64,000 bases of DNA from Acheta domesticus. Lineage: Eukaryota; Arthropoda; Insecta; Orthoptera; Gryllidae. Every line of letters starts with the position of its first letter. Positions within the stretch are counted from its first letter, which is position 1. The stretch is taken from positions 70,307,215 through 70,371,214 of the forward strand of contig JAHLJT010008756.1 of NCBI GenBank assembly GCA_031308135.1, written 5' to 3'. The translations under genes were made by a program, and so were the position numbers. Below are positions 54,800 to 64,000 of the stretch, piece by piece. The notes below the pieces were generated by a model. The model was not told where the DNA came from. It saw nothing but the letters and a program-made list of their open reading frames with translations, and made no database searches.

Positions 54800-55680
54800 A
54801 GGAGATTCTGCTAACTCTCCATTTTCAAAGAAATCGTGCTATTTCAACCAAGGGCGAATTTTAAAATTCAAAATACACTGTCAAAACACGAATTTTCGAA
54901 TTGTTGAAATCTGTTTAATTTACATAATTAGTTGAATAAATATCCTCATCAACCCCTTCGTTCTTTGTATTAACTACGTCAACCAGTTCCAAACGTGTCT
55001 ACCATTGGCATTTATCTTAAATTTAGGTTTGTTGCTGGGGCTACGACGTGGAATGTACATTTTTTAGGCAGTTATCCGCCAGCTGCATTCCTTCATATTC
55101 CGCTTCGGAGGAGTACATGCATATCGGAAGCCGGACCGTTGTTGTGAGACTTCACCACAACATAGCGGGAAAATACCCCTTCCATGACCTCGCCTGCACC
55201 AGCGCGACCAAGGTCCAGGACCCCGAGATGAACTTTGTTTCCGCAAAAATGGTGAAGGCAGGGACATTAATAATAGGGACACTAATAATCTAATATGCTT
55301 TATGCTATTCAAAATCATATTCTTATGTTAAGAAAACTGTTTATATAGTGCATAATACGTTAGTAAATAGAAAACAACAAAAATATATCTGCATATTACT
55401 GAGTTGTAAGAGTTGATGTTTGGTAATATGATATGACTTCGTTTCATGGTCATTTCATTCATATTCCACTTCATATTCCACCAGAAGAGAATCTCATTAG
55501 AGAATTATATCCAACTAATTATAATTCAGCATACATTATATTAAGGCGAAATTATACCTGAAAATTATGTCCAGCGCCACTGTTTGCCTTTGAGGAAAAA
55601 ATGAAATAAACATTTCTTGTAAAGATATTCCGCTTCTCATTAGTTGCAGTCACTAAGAAACATAGTAGACTTATCTTTAA
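54800..55680. other. Mixed intergenic DNA
   Basis: A moderate-GC patch at 55040-55260 carries overlapping frames on both strands (81 and 84 residues) without recognisable domains. No gene is supported. Confidence 0.35.
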
Positions 55681-56079
55681 AATTTTCTATTTATTGACAG
55701 TAGAAACTCTCATAGAATTGTGTCAGACCTCAATATAAAATACGTTGTGATGAAAATACGCGTGAGTTTGCAGGGTTAATGGCACGGTTTCTTTTCAACA
55801 GAGAGAGTTCACACAACCCCAATTATATCTTGTAACCTCTGCACAGGAAAACGCACTACAGTAGCTCCAGTCAATTATATCCAACGGACTCTTCATTTCC
55901 AATCACCAACTCCAATCACATTCGACACGACGCTGAGGACAAATTTCACATTAACCTTGCGTGGCCGCACCGTCATTGTCGCATGCCGTACCCAACCGGA
56001 CATCGATAGGAGCGTCTCCCCTAGACAACTCCAGGCCCTCGACGGCCAACACGCAGCTCTAGGAATCAAGATGGGATAA
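55681..56079 (+). pseudogene. Unidentified open stretch, possible coding remnant
   Basis: A single plus frame is open from 55681 to a TAA at 56077-56079, broken only by one TAA at 55777-55779. It has 32 codons before that stop and 99 after it, but no usable ATG near the start. The 99-codon part is GC-richer than its surroundings and encodes a mixed, non-repetitive sequence with FTLTLRGRTVIVACRTQPDI in its middle. I do not recognise a family. It may be a decayed transposon or gene exon, or chance. Confidence 0.3.
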
Positions 56080-56089
56080 GTCAAGGAAC

Positions 56090-57113
56090 ACTACTCGTTT
56101 GCTTGCGTGCAGCATCACTCACCATTTTTCAGTGAAGTTTCGTGTGTGAGAAGCATTTTTATGGTATTTTAAAACCAGTTATTAAAACTTTATTTGAGTG
56201 TGGGTTTAAAATGAATAGGTACCATAATGTAATTTATTTTATTCATCTTTCCATAAAATATAGTATTGGAGAGAAAATACGTCATCCATATTTCATTTAA
56301 AATATCTCTTTGCTAATTAGTTTTGAATATTTAAAAAATGGAATTTATTTTTAAACTTAAAATATTGATAAAGAATACAAAAAGAACATTACACACTATA
56401 TTTACAAAAATATGATTGTGCATTTAACATTATTAAATCATTAATGTATTTTTGTATTTTCGTTCCGATTAAGATGTCTGATGATGAGAAAAGTGTATTG
56501 AAATTTATCATTCATTAAAATTTCAATAATAACAAATTTAAACCTTAACCCTCAACCTTCATACTTATATTTTGTTACACTTATATTTTGGGACACTAGG
56601 GTCTCACCCCCATAAAGTAATACAAGATTTGATGTTCTTTTTGACTTAAATATTTTTATTTTTACAAACCTAATCAGTAAGTTTAATTCACAAACATACA
56701 AATTTTGATTTCGGAACATATTTCTCACCCTTTACTATTACTAACTCTTGTTCATTTAGGTTCACTGCACTTCACACATCTGCGCGATGTGTTCATTGCG
56801 AACTCCATTTCCCTAACGAAAGGAAGCCGATATTACGTATTAACCAGTATATTAATATTTTAAAACATTTATCTGAATTTATATCTCATTTCAAATGGAT
56901 TAAATTCTCAATTAAATTCTCATGTAATACAAGTGATTCAAAGTAAAAATACTTACGTAAATGGCTCAGTGGGGTGTACGACACCCCAAATTCATTTCAA
57001 AATCATAGAAACTGACGAACGTAACGCGCCAACAATTAAATGAATCACTACGATAGATGAACTGATTAAACGATTGTACGTAAAGTTAAGCGGTCAGATT
57101 TGCCACTATATTC
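56090..57113. other. AT-rich intergenic DNA, no gene seen
   Basis: No recognisable feature. Confidence 0.4.
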
Positions 57114-57153
57114 GTTTATATTGTTTTACAGGAACCAGTAAAACAATATAAAC
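57114..57153. repeat. Perfect hairpin, 16-bp arms
   Basis: GTTTATATTGTTTTAC (57114-57129) and its exact reverse complement (57138-57153) enclose an 8-nt loop. Confidence 0.95.
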
Positions 57154-57239
57154 ATTGATTGAGGTGCACCCGGTTGGGGGTTAAATATCACAAATACTTA
57201 AGTTAGTTGGTAGTTTTGCATCGCTATGTCTTTTGTCGA

Positions 57240-57345
57240 ACACTACGCAGCTCGTAGAGGTCTTCGGAGGCCATCAGTATCGAATGGTGCATCGGGATAA
57301 ATGGACAGTGTTTGTGCTCAGTGCGCAGAGACACTTAATACATTT
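57240..57345 (+). repeat. Diverged duplicate of 58480-58595
   Basis: GAGGTCTTCGGAGGCCATCA and GGACAGTGTTTGTGC...GCGCAGAG here correspond to GAGGTCTTCAGAGGCCATCG and GGACAGTATTTGTGC...GCGCAGCG 1.24 kb downstream. Confidence 0.65.
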
Positions 57346-58415
57346 TTGACAAAACGAACCGTCACTTTCTCTCCCATCCTTCTTCCTCGCCATTCGTATG
57401 TTTTATCATTCAACTATTACTATATTGAAAACGAGGGAATAAATAATCCAAATAAAATCGTACGAAAGAAGAAGAAAGAAAATTGTCGTGAAAGTAAAAC
57501 TTTGAACAAATCATGACCTTTATAAGATTACAACTACATCGAACATTATTCGATACGCGGCCAATCCATGCGGAAATTGTGGTGGATAAAGCGCGTTCTC
57601 GGCAGGTTTTCGCGTGTTTCACGGTCCATTCCCTAAGCCTTTCATTCAACAATTGATCTCAAACATCATTTCCCTCATTATTATCTAGATCGTCTCTCAG
57701 GAGTCTCAATGACCACATAATGTTAAATTTCATCTATAATACTGGAATAAACCTAAATAAAAACATCTGTCTACCTCAATAAAAAACAAATAAAGAAATA
57801 AATTATAAATATTTTATAAAAATTAAGTAATTAACAAAGTGCACTTTCGATACCGACTTTTATTCTTTTTCAAAATGGATAATTATTTATACCAGAAAGA
57901 TTCTTGCGAAAGACTCGCGCACCCACCTACCCAAAAGGTGTCTCGTAAGGGATCGGCTCTTCTTAGAAGAATGATCCATGGTCAAATATTTAGCTTTTAC
58001 CAATTTCCAATACCATGGAACTTCATTGAATATATCAATTGTTAACGTTATAAATAGTAATTGTAAGTCAAGAAATAAAAAAATGTATTATTTTCAGCGT
58101 AAATGAAAAATTCGTTATAAGAAAACATCAAGCATTCTGAACATTATACCTGTAGCCGTCTCCTTCCAAGACAAATTCTGGGTGCGCCTCTGCTTCAATA
58201 TTTTTTAGACATTCTTAAAACATTATAGAAAATCAAAAATAAGGGAGTCCGAGGTCTTAGGGACTATATAATCTGCCTTGTGCAGTGTCATTCAGCAAGT
58301 TGTTTCAACTTCTACTAAGCTACTACTGCTAGTAATAATGATGATAGTAATAATAATTAAGTATCTCCTGTAAAATCAAAACTTCAGCTGATTCTTACTC
58401 TATAACAGATTCACT
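57346..58415. other. AT-rich intergenic DNA, no gene seen
   Basis: No recognisable feature apart from short frames. Confidence 0.4.
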
Positions 58416-58424
58416 TGCGTTTGC

Positions 58425-58760
58425 ATTTCCTCCCGTCGCGTAGCATTAGAGTTCGATTCCTGGACGGTGCTTACCTAGCGATGTCCCAAGCCGGACATCG
58501 CGCAGTCCGCAGAGGTCTTCAGAGGCCATCGGCGGCGGAGGGAGTCCAGGGGTCACGGGACAGTATTTGTGCGCAAGCGCGCAGCGGCACAAAGTTAATT
58601 TTTGCCGAAGGGCGCCGCCATTTCTCAACCGGCGCTTCCGGCTCCGGGGGGCACCTTTGACCCCCCTCGCGAGATTTCGAAGCGCCACGCCGCGTGGCCG
58701 GCCGCTCGCACGAGCGAGCCGTGCCGTGCCGTGCCGAGTCGCATGACCCCTCGGGATCGC
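58425..58760. other. CpG island containing a duplicated segment
   Basis: CpG-dense, with GCCGTGCCGTGCCGTGCCGA at about 58718-58737 (a CGTGC microrepeat). Its left part (58480-58595) is the GC-rich version of 57240-57345. Long frames on both strands are GC-driven; the 138- and 135-residue ones overlap each other. Confidence 0.5.
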
Positions 58761-59167
58761 GAAAATAAGATTCACGGACGGTGTGAAGCGTGGTCGTCGT
58801 ACTACCGGCCCCGCGGCCAACGGTCGTTTGACCTCTCTTCAGGAAACAATGTTCTCTACTTGGAGGTGGACGTCGGCTACGCGGGTGGTAGGAGAATCCA
58901 CGGACTTTCTGCGTTAGAGTCTGCAACGGCGGAGCGGGACCTCTTCGCGCAAACAGATCGACAAGTGCCTACACATTACGTGCTAAGAAGTGTAGTAAAT
59001 GACAACAGGGGAGTCTAATTTCTACTGCTTCTACGAGACGTTGGAACTCGCCAATGCATGTTCATTTTCCTCAATATTGAGTCAAATTTAGACAATTTCC
59101 TTTATTTAATTGAGGTTACATCTCGACAGGGCGTTCATGCGTTTAATGTAGGTAAAATGAAGATTGA
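58761..59167 (+). repeat. ~407-bp tandem unit 1
   Basis: Starts GAAAATAAGATTCACGGACG and contains CCCCGCGGCCAACGGTCGTT, CTTGGAGGTGGACGTCGGCT, GCTACGCGGGTGGTAGGAGA and GCGCAAACAGATCGACAAGT. It is CpG-rich in its first half. It is followed directly by unit 2. Confidence 0.85.
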
Positions 59168-59618
59168 GAAAATAAAATTCATGGACGGTGGGAAGTGTGG
59201 TTATAGTAAATAATACTTGCCCCGCGGTCAATGGTCATTTGACCTCTTCAAAAACAGAACTGCATACTTGGAGGTGGACGACTGCTACGCGGGTGGTAGA
59301 AGAATTCACGGACTCGCTGCATTAGGAACTGCAACTGCAGTGCGGGATCCGTACGCGCAAACAGATTGACAAGTGTCCAGAATTCATGTGCTAGAACATG
59401 TAAATGAGAAAAGGATAGTCTTGACTCCACTGATACTATTGTAGGTTGGAATTCGCCGTTGCATTTTCAGGTTCCACGATATTGAGACAAATTAATATTT
59501 ATTTAATTTAGATAAGCTCATATTGACATTCATAAAGACAAATGCATGTAATTGACATGTAAAGAACCGTTTGATATGTAAATGTACGTGCGTTGAATGC
59601 ACGTAAAATGAAGATTGA
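59168..59618 (+). repeat. ~451-bp tandem unit 2
   Basis: Starts GAAAATAAAATTCATGGACG and repeats all the landmarks of unit 1 (CCCCGCGGTCAATGGTCATT, CTTGGAGGTGGACGACTGCT, GCGCAAACAGATTGACAAGT) with many CG to TG or CA changes, consistent with decay of methylated CpGs. It is longer than unit 1 in its AT-rich second half. Confidence 0.85.
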
Positions 59619-59735
59619 GAATATAAGATTCATGGACAGTGTGAAGTACGGTCATCATAATAACGGCCCAGTGGTCAAATGTCAAAAGTAACGTCGACTA
59701 TATGGATGGTTGAAGAATCCTTATAACACGTAACT
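59619..59735 (+). repeat. Tandem unit 3, truncated
   Basis: Starts GAATATAAGATTCATGGACA and keeps GTGTGAAGTACGGTC, GGCCCAGTGGTC and GTCGACTATATGGATGGTTG before the SINE begins. Confidence 0.75.
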
Positions 59736-59744
59736 AGATTGTAT

Positions 59745-60240
59745 TTAGTCGCGGTCAGAGGGGCATTTCAGCGACCGGGTGCTCTGATCGGTAGCTTTCC
59801 TGTGTTTTCTCCTATAAATCCCTGGCACTACCCTTACAAACTGAGGGACGAACATGTTCGATATTTCCTTCCTTCCTCCTCTTTGTCCCCTCTTCTCCCC
59901 TTATTATAACCACACAAATATGTCCACACTACCATACCCATTGGGAGACGAGGCAGGTGCTTGACGCGGCTGGAGCAGTGTCCCACTGGCCCTGGAAGGG
60001 AATGTATAGTGCGATTTATTCAACTCTGCCCCTGGCAGGTATCAGCTGTTGACGGTTTCGGTCAATTGGGAGTTTATTCATCCTACGACGTCCCTATGGT
60101 GACATTCAAGCTTCCGATTGAATGAAACCCTCAACAGTTAATACCTACCAGGGGCAGAGTTGAATAAGTCGCAATATAGGGGAAAAGTCGAGATGTATGT
60201 CAGCGCCGCATCTCCGTCCAGTGGGGTGGTAATACCATAA
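59745..60240 (+). mobile_element. SINE interrupted by a foldback element
   Basis: SINE landmarks GTGCTCTGATCGGTAGCTTT, CCCTTACAAACTGAGGGACG, TCGATATTTCCTTCC, TTGACGCGGCTGGAGCAGTG, then after the insertion GGGGAAAAGTCG, GTCAGCGCCGCATCTCCGTC and CCAGTGGGG. The head is missing. Confidence 0.78.
60010..60174. mobile_element. 165-bp foldback MITE inside the SINE
   Basis: The terminal arms (about 60010-60065 and 60119-60174) are inverted copies with about nine mismatches in 56; shared core TTATTCAACTCTGCCCCTGG. The sequence TATAG flanks both ends (60005-60009 and 60175-60179), a likely 5-bp target duplication, and removing element plus one TATAG restores the SINE order. No transposase. The superfamily is uncertain because the exact ends could shift by one or two bases. 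Confidence 0.8.
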
Positions 60241-60460
60241 AGTAATTTGTACATAAAACCGAATATATTACACAATTGCGCACGCTTTACCAGACTATTC
60301 CCAACCCTTACATAATATTATAAAATTATAATTCAATTTGCCTCTATCTACTTGTATTTGTCATGTGTTGCAAAACTCTTTTCACCAAATTGCTTCAATT
60401 GCGGCACACAGTGTCCGTTTCCTAATATTTTCTAAGACTCGCATCATCAAGACATCAGCG
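60241..60460. other. AT-rich spacer, no gene seen
   Basis: No recognisable feature. It may itself be an insertion separating the SINE body from the 3' end that follows. Confidence 0.35.
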
Positions 60461-60525
60461 GGATATTACATGAGTTACATTTACAAGACTGATGATCATA
60501 GCAGCTGATGAGCCTAGAAATGAAC
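60461..60525 (+). mobile_element. SINE 3' end fragment
   Basis: TTACATTTACAAGACTGATG and ATCATAGCAGCTGATG match the family's GCATTACATTTACGGGACTA...GACCTTAGCAGATGA end. It may belong to the copy at 59745-60240. Confidence 0.55.
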
Positions 60526-60654
60526 ACTAAGCCATTGAAATACATACTAGATCCAGCAGAAGTATTTCTGTCTCTAAGACCCAACTTTCTGATCGTGGAT
60601 ATTTGGCGGTGAGTGATTTCCGTCTTCATCCGCATATGTATGAGGATGCTACGT

Positions 60655-60800
60655 CTTGAATGAGAATTCTAAAGGCTGATCTGATCAGTGATTTTCACGG
60701 GTTCATCTGATAATTAGAGGCGGATATCGAATCATCATTCTAAACAACGGTCCGTGGATTGCGTGGAATCCTACCACATCTTCATAACTCCACTCTCATC
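60655..60800 (+). mobile_element. SINE fragment, very degraded
   Basis: GAGAATTCTAAAGGCTGATCTGATCAGTGATTTTC-like order, GGCGGATATCGAATCATC, and CTAAACAACGGTCCGTGG match the family's middle (GAATTCTAGCAG..., TGATCGGTAGTTTTCC, CCTAACAAACGGACCACGG). Confidence 0.5.
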
Positions 60801-60904
60801 CTTAGAAACAGGCGATGGCAAAATCACAAGACTTCACAGCCTAATAGTCTGTTAGTTCTGCGAGCGGGCGAATGTCAAGCTCGATCTCAGCTTTTACTGT
60901 GGTG

Positions 60905-61005
60905 CTATCAGAAAGAGAGAAAGACACATAGAGGGAGAGAGAGAAAGAGAGAGGGAGTGAGAGAGAGTGAGAAAGTGACTGAGTGAAAGAGAAAGGGAGT
61001 GAGAT
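60905..61005 (+). repeat. GA-rich microsatellite tract
   Basis: AGAGAGAGAAAGAGAGAGGG-type purine run with GAGTGA variants. The frame over it is an artefact. Confidence 0.85.
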
Positions 61006-61009
61006 GGGA

Positions 61010-63085
61010 TTTGATTTTCAGGAGCAATTTTTACGTTTAATATCATAAGGCTTCTGCATTATATTTAGTTTGTTTCGTACTACTACTTTCTTCTATTGAA
61101 CATGTATAAATTATGTACGTCCGTGGATTTGGTAAACGTTAAATTTAGTTCAAGAAAAACTTGTTCATTCTCAGTAACATCCTTCTCACACTAAAACAAT
61201 CTGTACACCTTAGTTTTATAGTTACTCGCGTATGATTGAGTTTCACGTCAAACACAATGACTTGGGAAATGATACAGGGAATTTTTCTTTTTTCTTGTAA
61301 GGGAATTCAATATCTTCCCAAAAAGGTACTGAGAAGTGCAATAGAGTAGAATCAATATAATTTTATGTGTCTGTTAAAGAAACTGTCAGATGATACTTAG
61401 AGACCGTGTGATTATTTAAGGATTATGACAAACGTATACGTTTTTAACATGATAATCCTGATTATCATTCTCCTTTTATTACAGCCCTTTGTACGCGCTT
61501 GATAACAACAAAGTGTTCTCGTTTTTTCACGGTGACTGCATGCCAAAACGCTTTGCTAAGTGCTTTGGAGCTCGATTGACAGTCAATGACCGCATTCTGA
61601 CGCCCGCAGTTCGCGCATTCGAAAGCTGTGTCTAATTCGTTATTGATTAATAATGATGTGAGGTAACATCTTCGCAATTTGAAGCAATGAAGTCTTGACT
61701 ACATCGTGAGCGCGGGACTGCTCATTTAAAGGCATTGAAAAGCCTGTAACCTTTAACGCACGTCTCTTCAAGTAACGTGTCCCAACCATTGGACCTGTTA
61801 GCTAGTTGTTATTCAACCCGGACATTCTATTTGAAAGGAATGAATTTTGATAATAAAGCGTCAGTGTTCCTTGTGTAATAGTTGCTAGCTTATCCGTGAG
61901 AAAATACAGAATTGTGCATTGTATGTCACTGGCAAACATTCAGATATTACGACAAACCATTTTAGTTGATCTGATGTTAATACGCCGTGAATAACGTAAT
62001 ACAAAATCAAAGGGAAATAAAAGAGTGAAATTTGCAGGGTTTTTTCAAATCAAAAAATTCATGTAGGCGAGAAGATCACCAATTTTTGATTTACATAACA
62101 TAAAACTATGAAATGTAAATTAATTCAAAAATATTATTTAAAGTGAAAATTACATTTTTTTAAAAGTTTGTATCTTTGTATTATATTGCGTACAATGAAC
62201 CATCCTGTCCGTCTTTAATATCATCGTAAAGTTTGATGTGTATCTGCGACATTCTCACCAAAACTATGTCTTTGAAAAAATAATCGTACATTCTTGATGT
62301 TATTTTTTGTATGAAAATTTAATTAACAAATATGAAGGGTCTTTATCAAATTAGTTAATATGTTTTGATAGAAAATCGATGGTACTAAGAAAGACGCTAA
62401 TTTTCTACGATGTATTTTGGCGTTACTTATAATATGATTCACAATTTTGTAATTATCTAGGATTTTAAATATGATTAAGAAGAGGAATACGCTAATATGA
62501 TCGTCTTCTAATATAATTTAACGTCGGGGAAAGGAACTGTTCGTTCTGACAAGTTTCTGTTTAGTAAAAAAAAATTCTTTGACTGTAAATTGCATCAATA
62601 TTTGCATTGTCTCTCATTAAAATAAGACATCGTTTACTTTAATTAAACGGCAAAACTTGTTGATTATACATAAAATCCATTTATTATGCAATATTATATT
62701 TTTATTTCATGATTTCATTCAATTGTAAAGATTACCCAAATAAGTCCAAAAGAAAATTTAGATGTGACTAGAATGTTGATTAAATGTGATCAGACAGTAC
62801 CTTCCTCTCTTTCATATCCAAATGATTTGTCTCGTAAATGACGTGTCGAACAGTAACATGGAAGTGAAAACCTAACCTATGAATAATTATCTTTAAATTA
62901 TTTCATCCATATCTGATACAAGGGTTAGCCGCACAAACAGATAATGAAACTAAATACTACAAACCCAAACTCACCAATGGCAAATGACAGATGTACGGAA
63001 GAAAAACTAACAACATTAGATCCTTTAGTCTCCAGAACACTTCCATAAATGTGCTCCTTCAAACGCTTCTCTTATACAAAGCAAC
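61010..63085. other. AT-rich intergenic DNA, no gene seen
   Basis: More than 2 kb with only short frames. Confidence 0.45.
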
Positions 63086-63089
63086 GGCC

Positions 63090-63345
63090 TCGATCCAGTG
63101 TTCCTCGATCCAGTGTTTAGACATTCGCCTCTGCGTAATTTCCCTTTCTCTCGCGAACGATCGACTCCCGCGACCGGCGATCCACAAATTACGTCGCAAT
63201 TCAACTCATCTTGCAGAGTCATCCCGGGCAACTGGTCCAACTTCGATTCGCTAACGGTGAACCACCAGCAGTCACTGCCTTTCTGGCAATTAATAAGCTG
63301 GACTCGACCGTCCGTATGCGACCGTATGGAATAGACGCAGTGTGG
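63090..63345. other. Unexplained moderate-GC segment
   Basis: CTCGATCCAGTGTT occurs twice in tandem at about 63092-63120, and frames of 78-110 residues overlap on both strands without a recognisable domain. Confidence 0.3.
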
Positions 63346-63349
63346 GTAA

Positions 63350-63366
63350 TACCACAAAAAGTGGTA
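63350..63366. repeat. Small hairpin
   Basis: TACCAC and GTGGTA flank AAAAA. Confidence 0.6.
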
Positions 63367-63385
63367 TAAATGTGGCCAGATAAAA

Positions 63386-63425
63386 CCTACAGTTTATCCG
63401 AACGTCGATAACTCGAATCGATTTA
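63386..63425 (+). mobile_element. Possible end of a pogo/Tigger-like element
   Basis: ACAGTTTATCCGAACGTCGA, then TAACTCGAATCGA, resembles inverted-repeat ends of pogo-like elements in insects. No second end was found, so this is only a suggestion. Confidence 0.25.
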
Positions 63426-64000
63426 GGGAGGGAAAATAAAAAATATGTTAGATTTGGGGAAAAACGTATAACTTATCGCAAGGAAACGATTTAATTCTTC
63501 AAATCAACACTCTTATGTCAACCAAAAGAATATATGCACATGCACATTACATTGTTCATTTGTTCTGCTAATACATATGAATGTATTTAATTAAACATTT
63601 TGCATAATTTTAACGTGTTTTCTTATATCTTGTATTATAGCAGTTCTTTGAGTTTGAAATTTATTAAACTTAATTTCGCGAATAAAAGAAACATGTCTTC
63701 TGTTGAATTACCTTGTTTACTTAATTTTGGAGCTTGAAATGCCATTATCGGATGTTTTGCTGAGTGTGGTAGCCTTATTCGATTTCTCTTCTACCATTAA
63801 CTTTAATAATTTTATTGTAATAACACGCATGTAAATTATATCATATGTTATCACGCATTTATATAAAATTTCATTTGCGTTTCTCGTGACTCCAAATGAC
63901 GATTACCTCCAAAATCAGATTTTTTAAAAATTTTATCAGAATATTTTTATTTTAACCCTTCGGCGGGAGCGTCCCATCATTTCCCGCCAGCACGCGCGTG
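63426..64000. other. AT-rich DNA, GC-rich at the very end
   Basis: No gene was seen. The last ~45 bases (CGGCGGGAGCGTCCC... to CACGCGCGTG) turn GC-rich and may be the edge of another CpG island cut by the window. Confidence 0.4.

Noticed and set aside
58446..59018. 138-residue plus frame and 135- and 124-residue minus frames
   Set aside because: They overlap each other in the CpG island and tandem unit, and unit 2 does not preserve the plus frame.

Overview
This window looks like gene-poor DNA from a large animal genome, most likely an insect. A tRNA-derived SINE family, a non-LTR retrotransposon of a type common in insects, short inverted-repeat DNA transposons, degenerate tandem arrays and isolated CpG-rich islands sit in an AT-rich background. 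No bacterial-style gene organisation, rRNA, functional tRNA or convincing multi-exon host gene was recognised. Almost every open frame is short and lies in low-complexity or repeated DNA. The order or species cannot be fixed from sequence alone; a polyneopteran insect (cockroach, termite or stick-insect type) is a guess.

Layout. 0-5 kb: AT-rich DNA, a CTT tract, a GC-rich block, a 9-bp minisatellite and two copies of a 162-bp segment. 5.3-8.5 kb: a ~517-bp tandem unit split by a LINE insertion whose 5' part is inverted, with an 11-bp target duplication. 10-12.7 kb: SINE fragments, a CpG block, a long hairpin and a ~92-bp degenerate tandem array. 14.7-15.6 kb: TA microsatellites around an unclassified repeat. 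16.9-17.8 kb: two head-to-head SINEs. 18.6-19.3 kb: a G-rich purine block. 20.7-21.5 kb: SINEs. 22.3-23.0 kb: a foldback and a Harbinger-like MITE. 25.5-26.0 kb: a ~210-bp tandem array. 26-27.5 kb: CpG islands followed by a T-rich tract. 27.7-28.3 kb: SINEs. 29.7 and 30.9-31.1 kb: foldback elements. 33.0 and 52.9 kb: two hAT-like MITEs of one family in opposite orientation. 36.8-38.4 kb: a GAGC/GGGC satellite, a CpG block, a pyrimidine-rich tract and a TCTA microsatellite. 39.6-61 kb: SINEs all in plus orientation, a ~300-bp divergent repeat array (41.4-45.35 kb) whose members include or abut CpG islands, an antisense LINE tail, further CpG islands, and a ~400-450-bp tandem triplication (58.8-59.7 kb).

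No set of genes works together here. The only recognisable protein-coding ancestry is the broken reverse transcriptase at 6.0-7.8 kb and a short related C-terminal remnant at 47.7 kb. The most informative structures are insertion histories: the LINE inside a tandem unit whose neighbour keeps the empty site, a 165-bp foldback inside a SINE with a 5-bp target duplication, a minisatellite expanded next to only one of two paralogous segments, and a repeat array that shares a GC-rich, homeodomain-like sequence with an island 3.3 kb away. All boundaries are read by eye and are approximate unless a target duplication fixes them.
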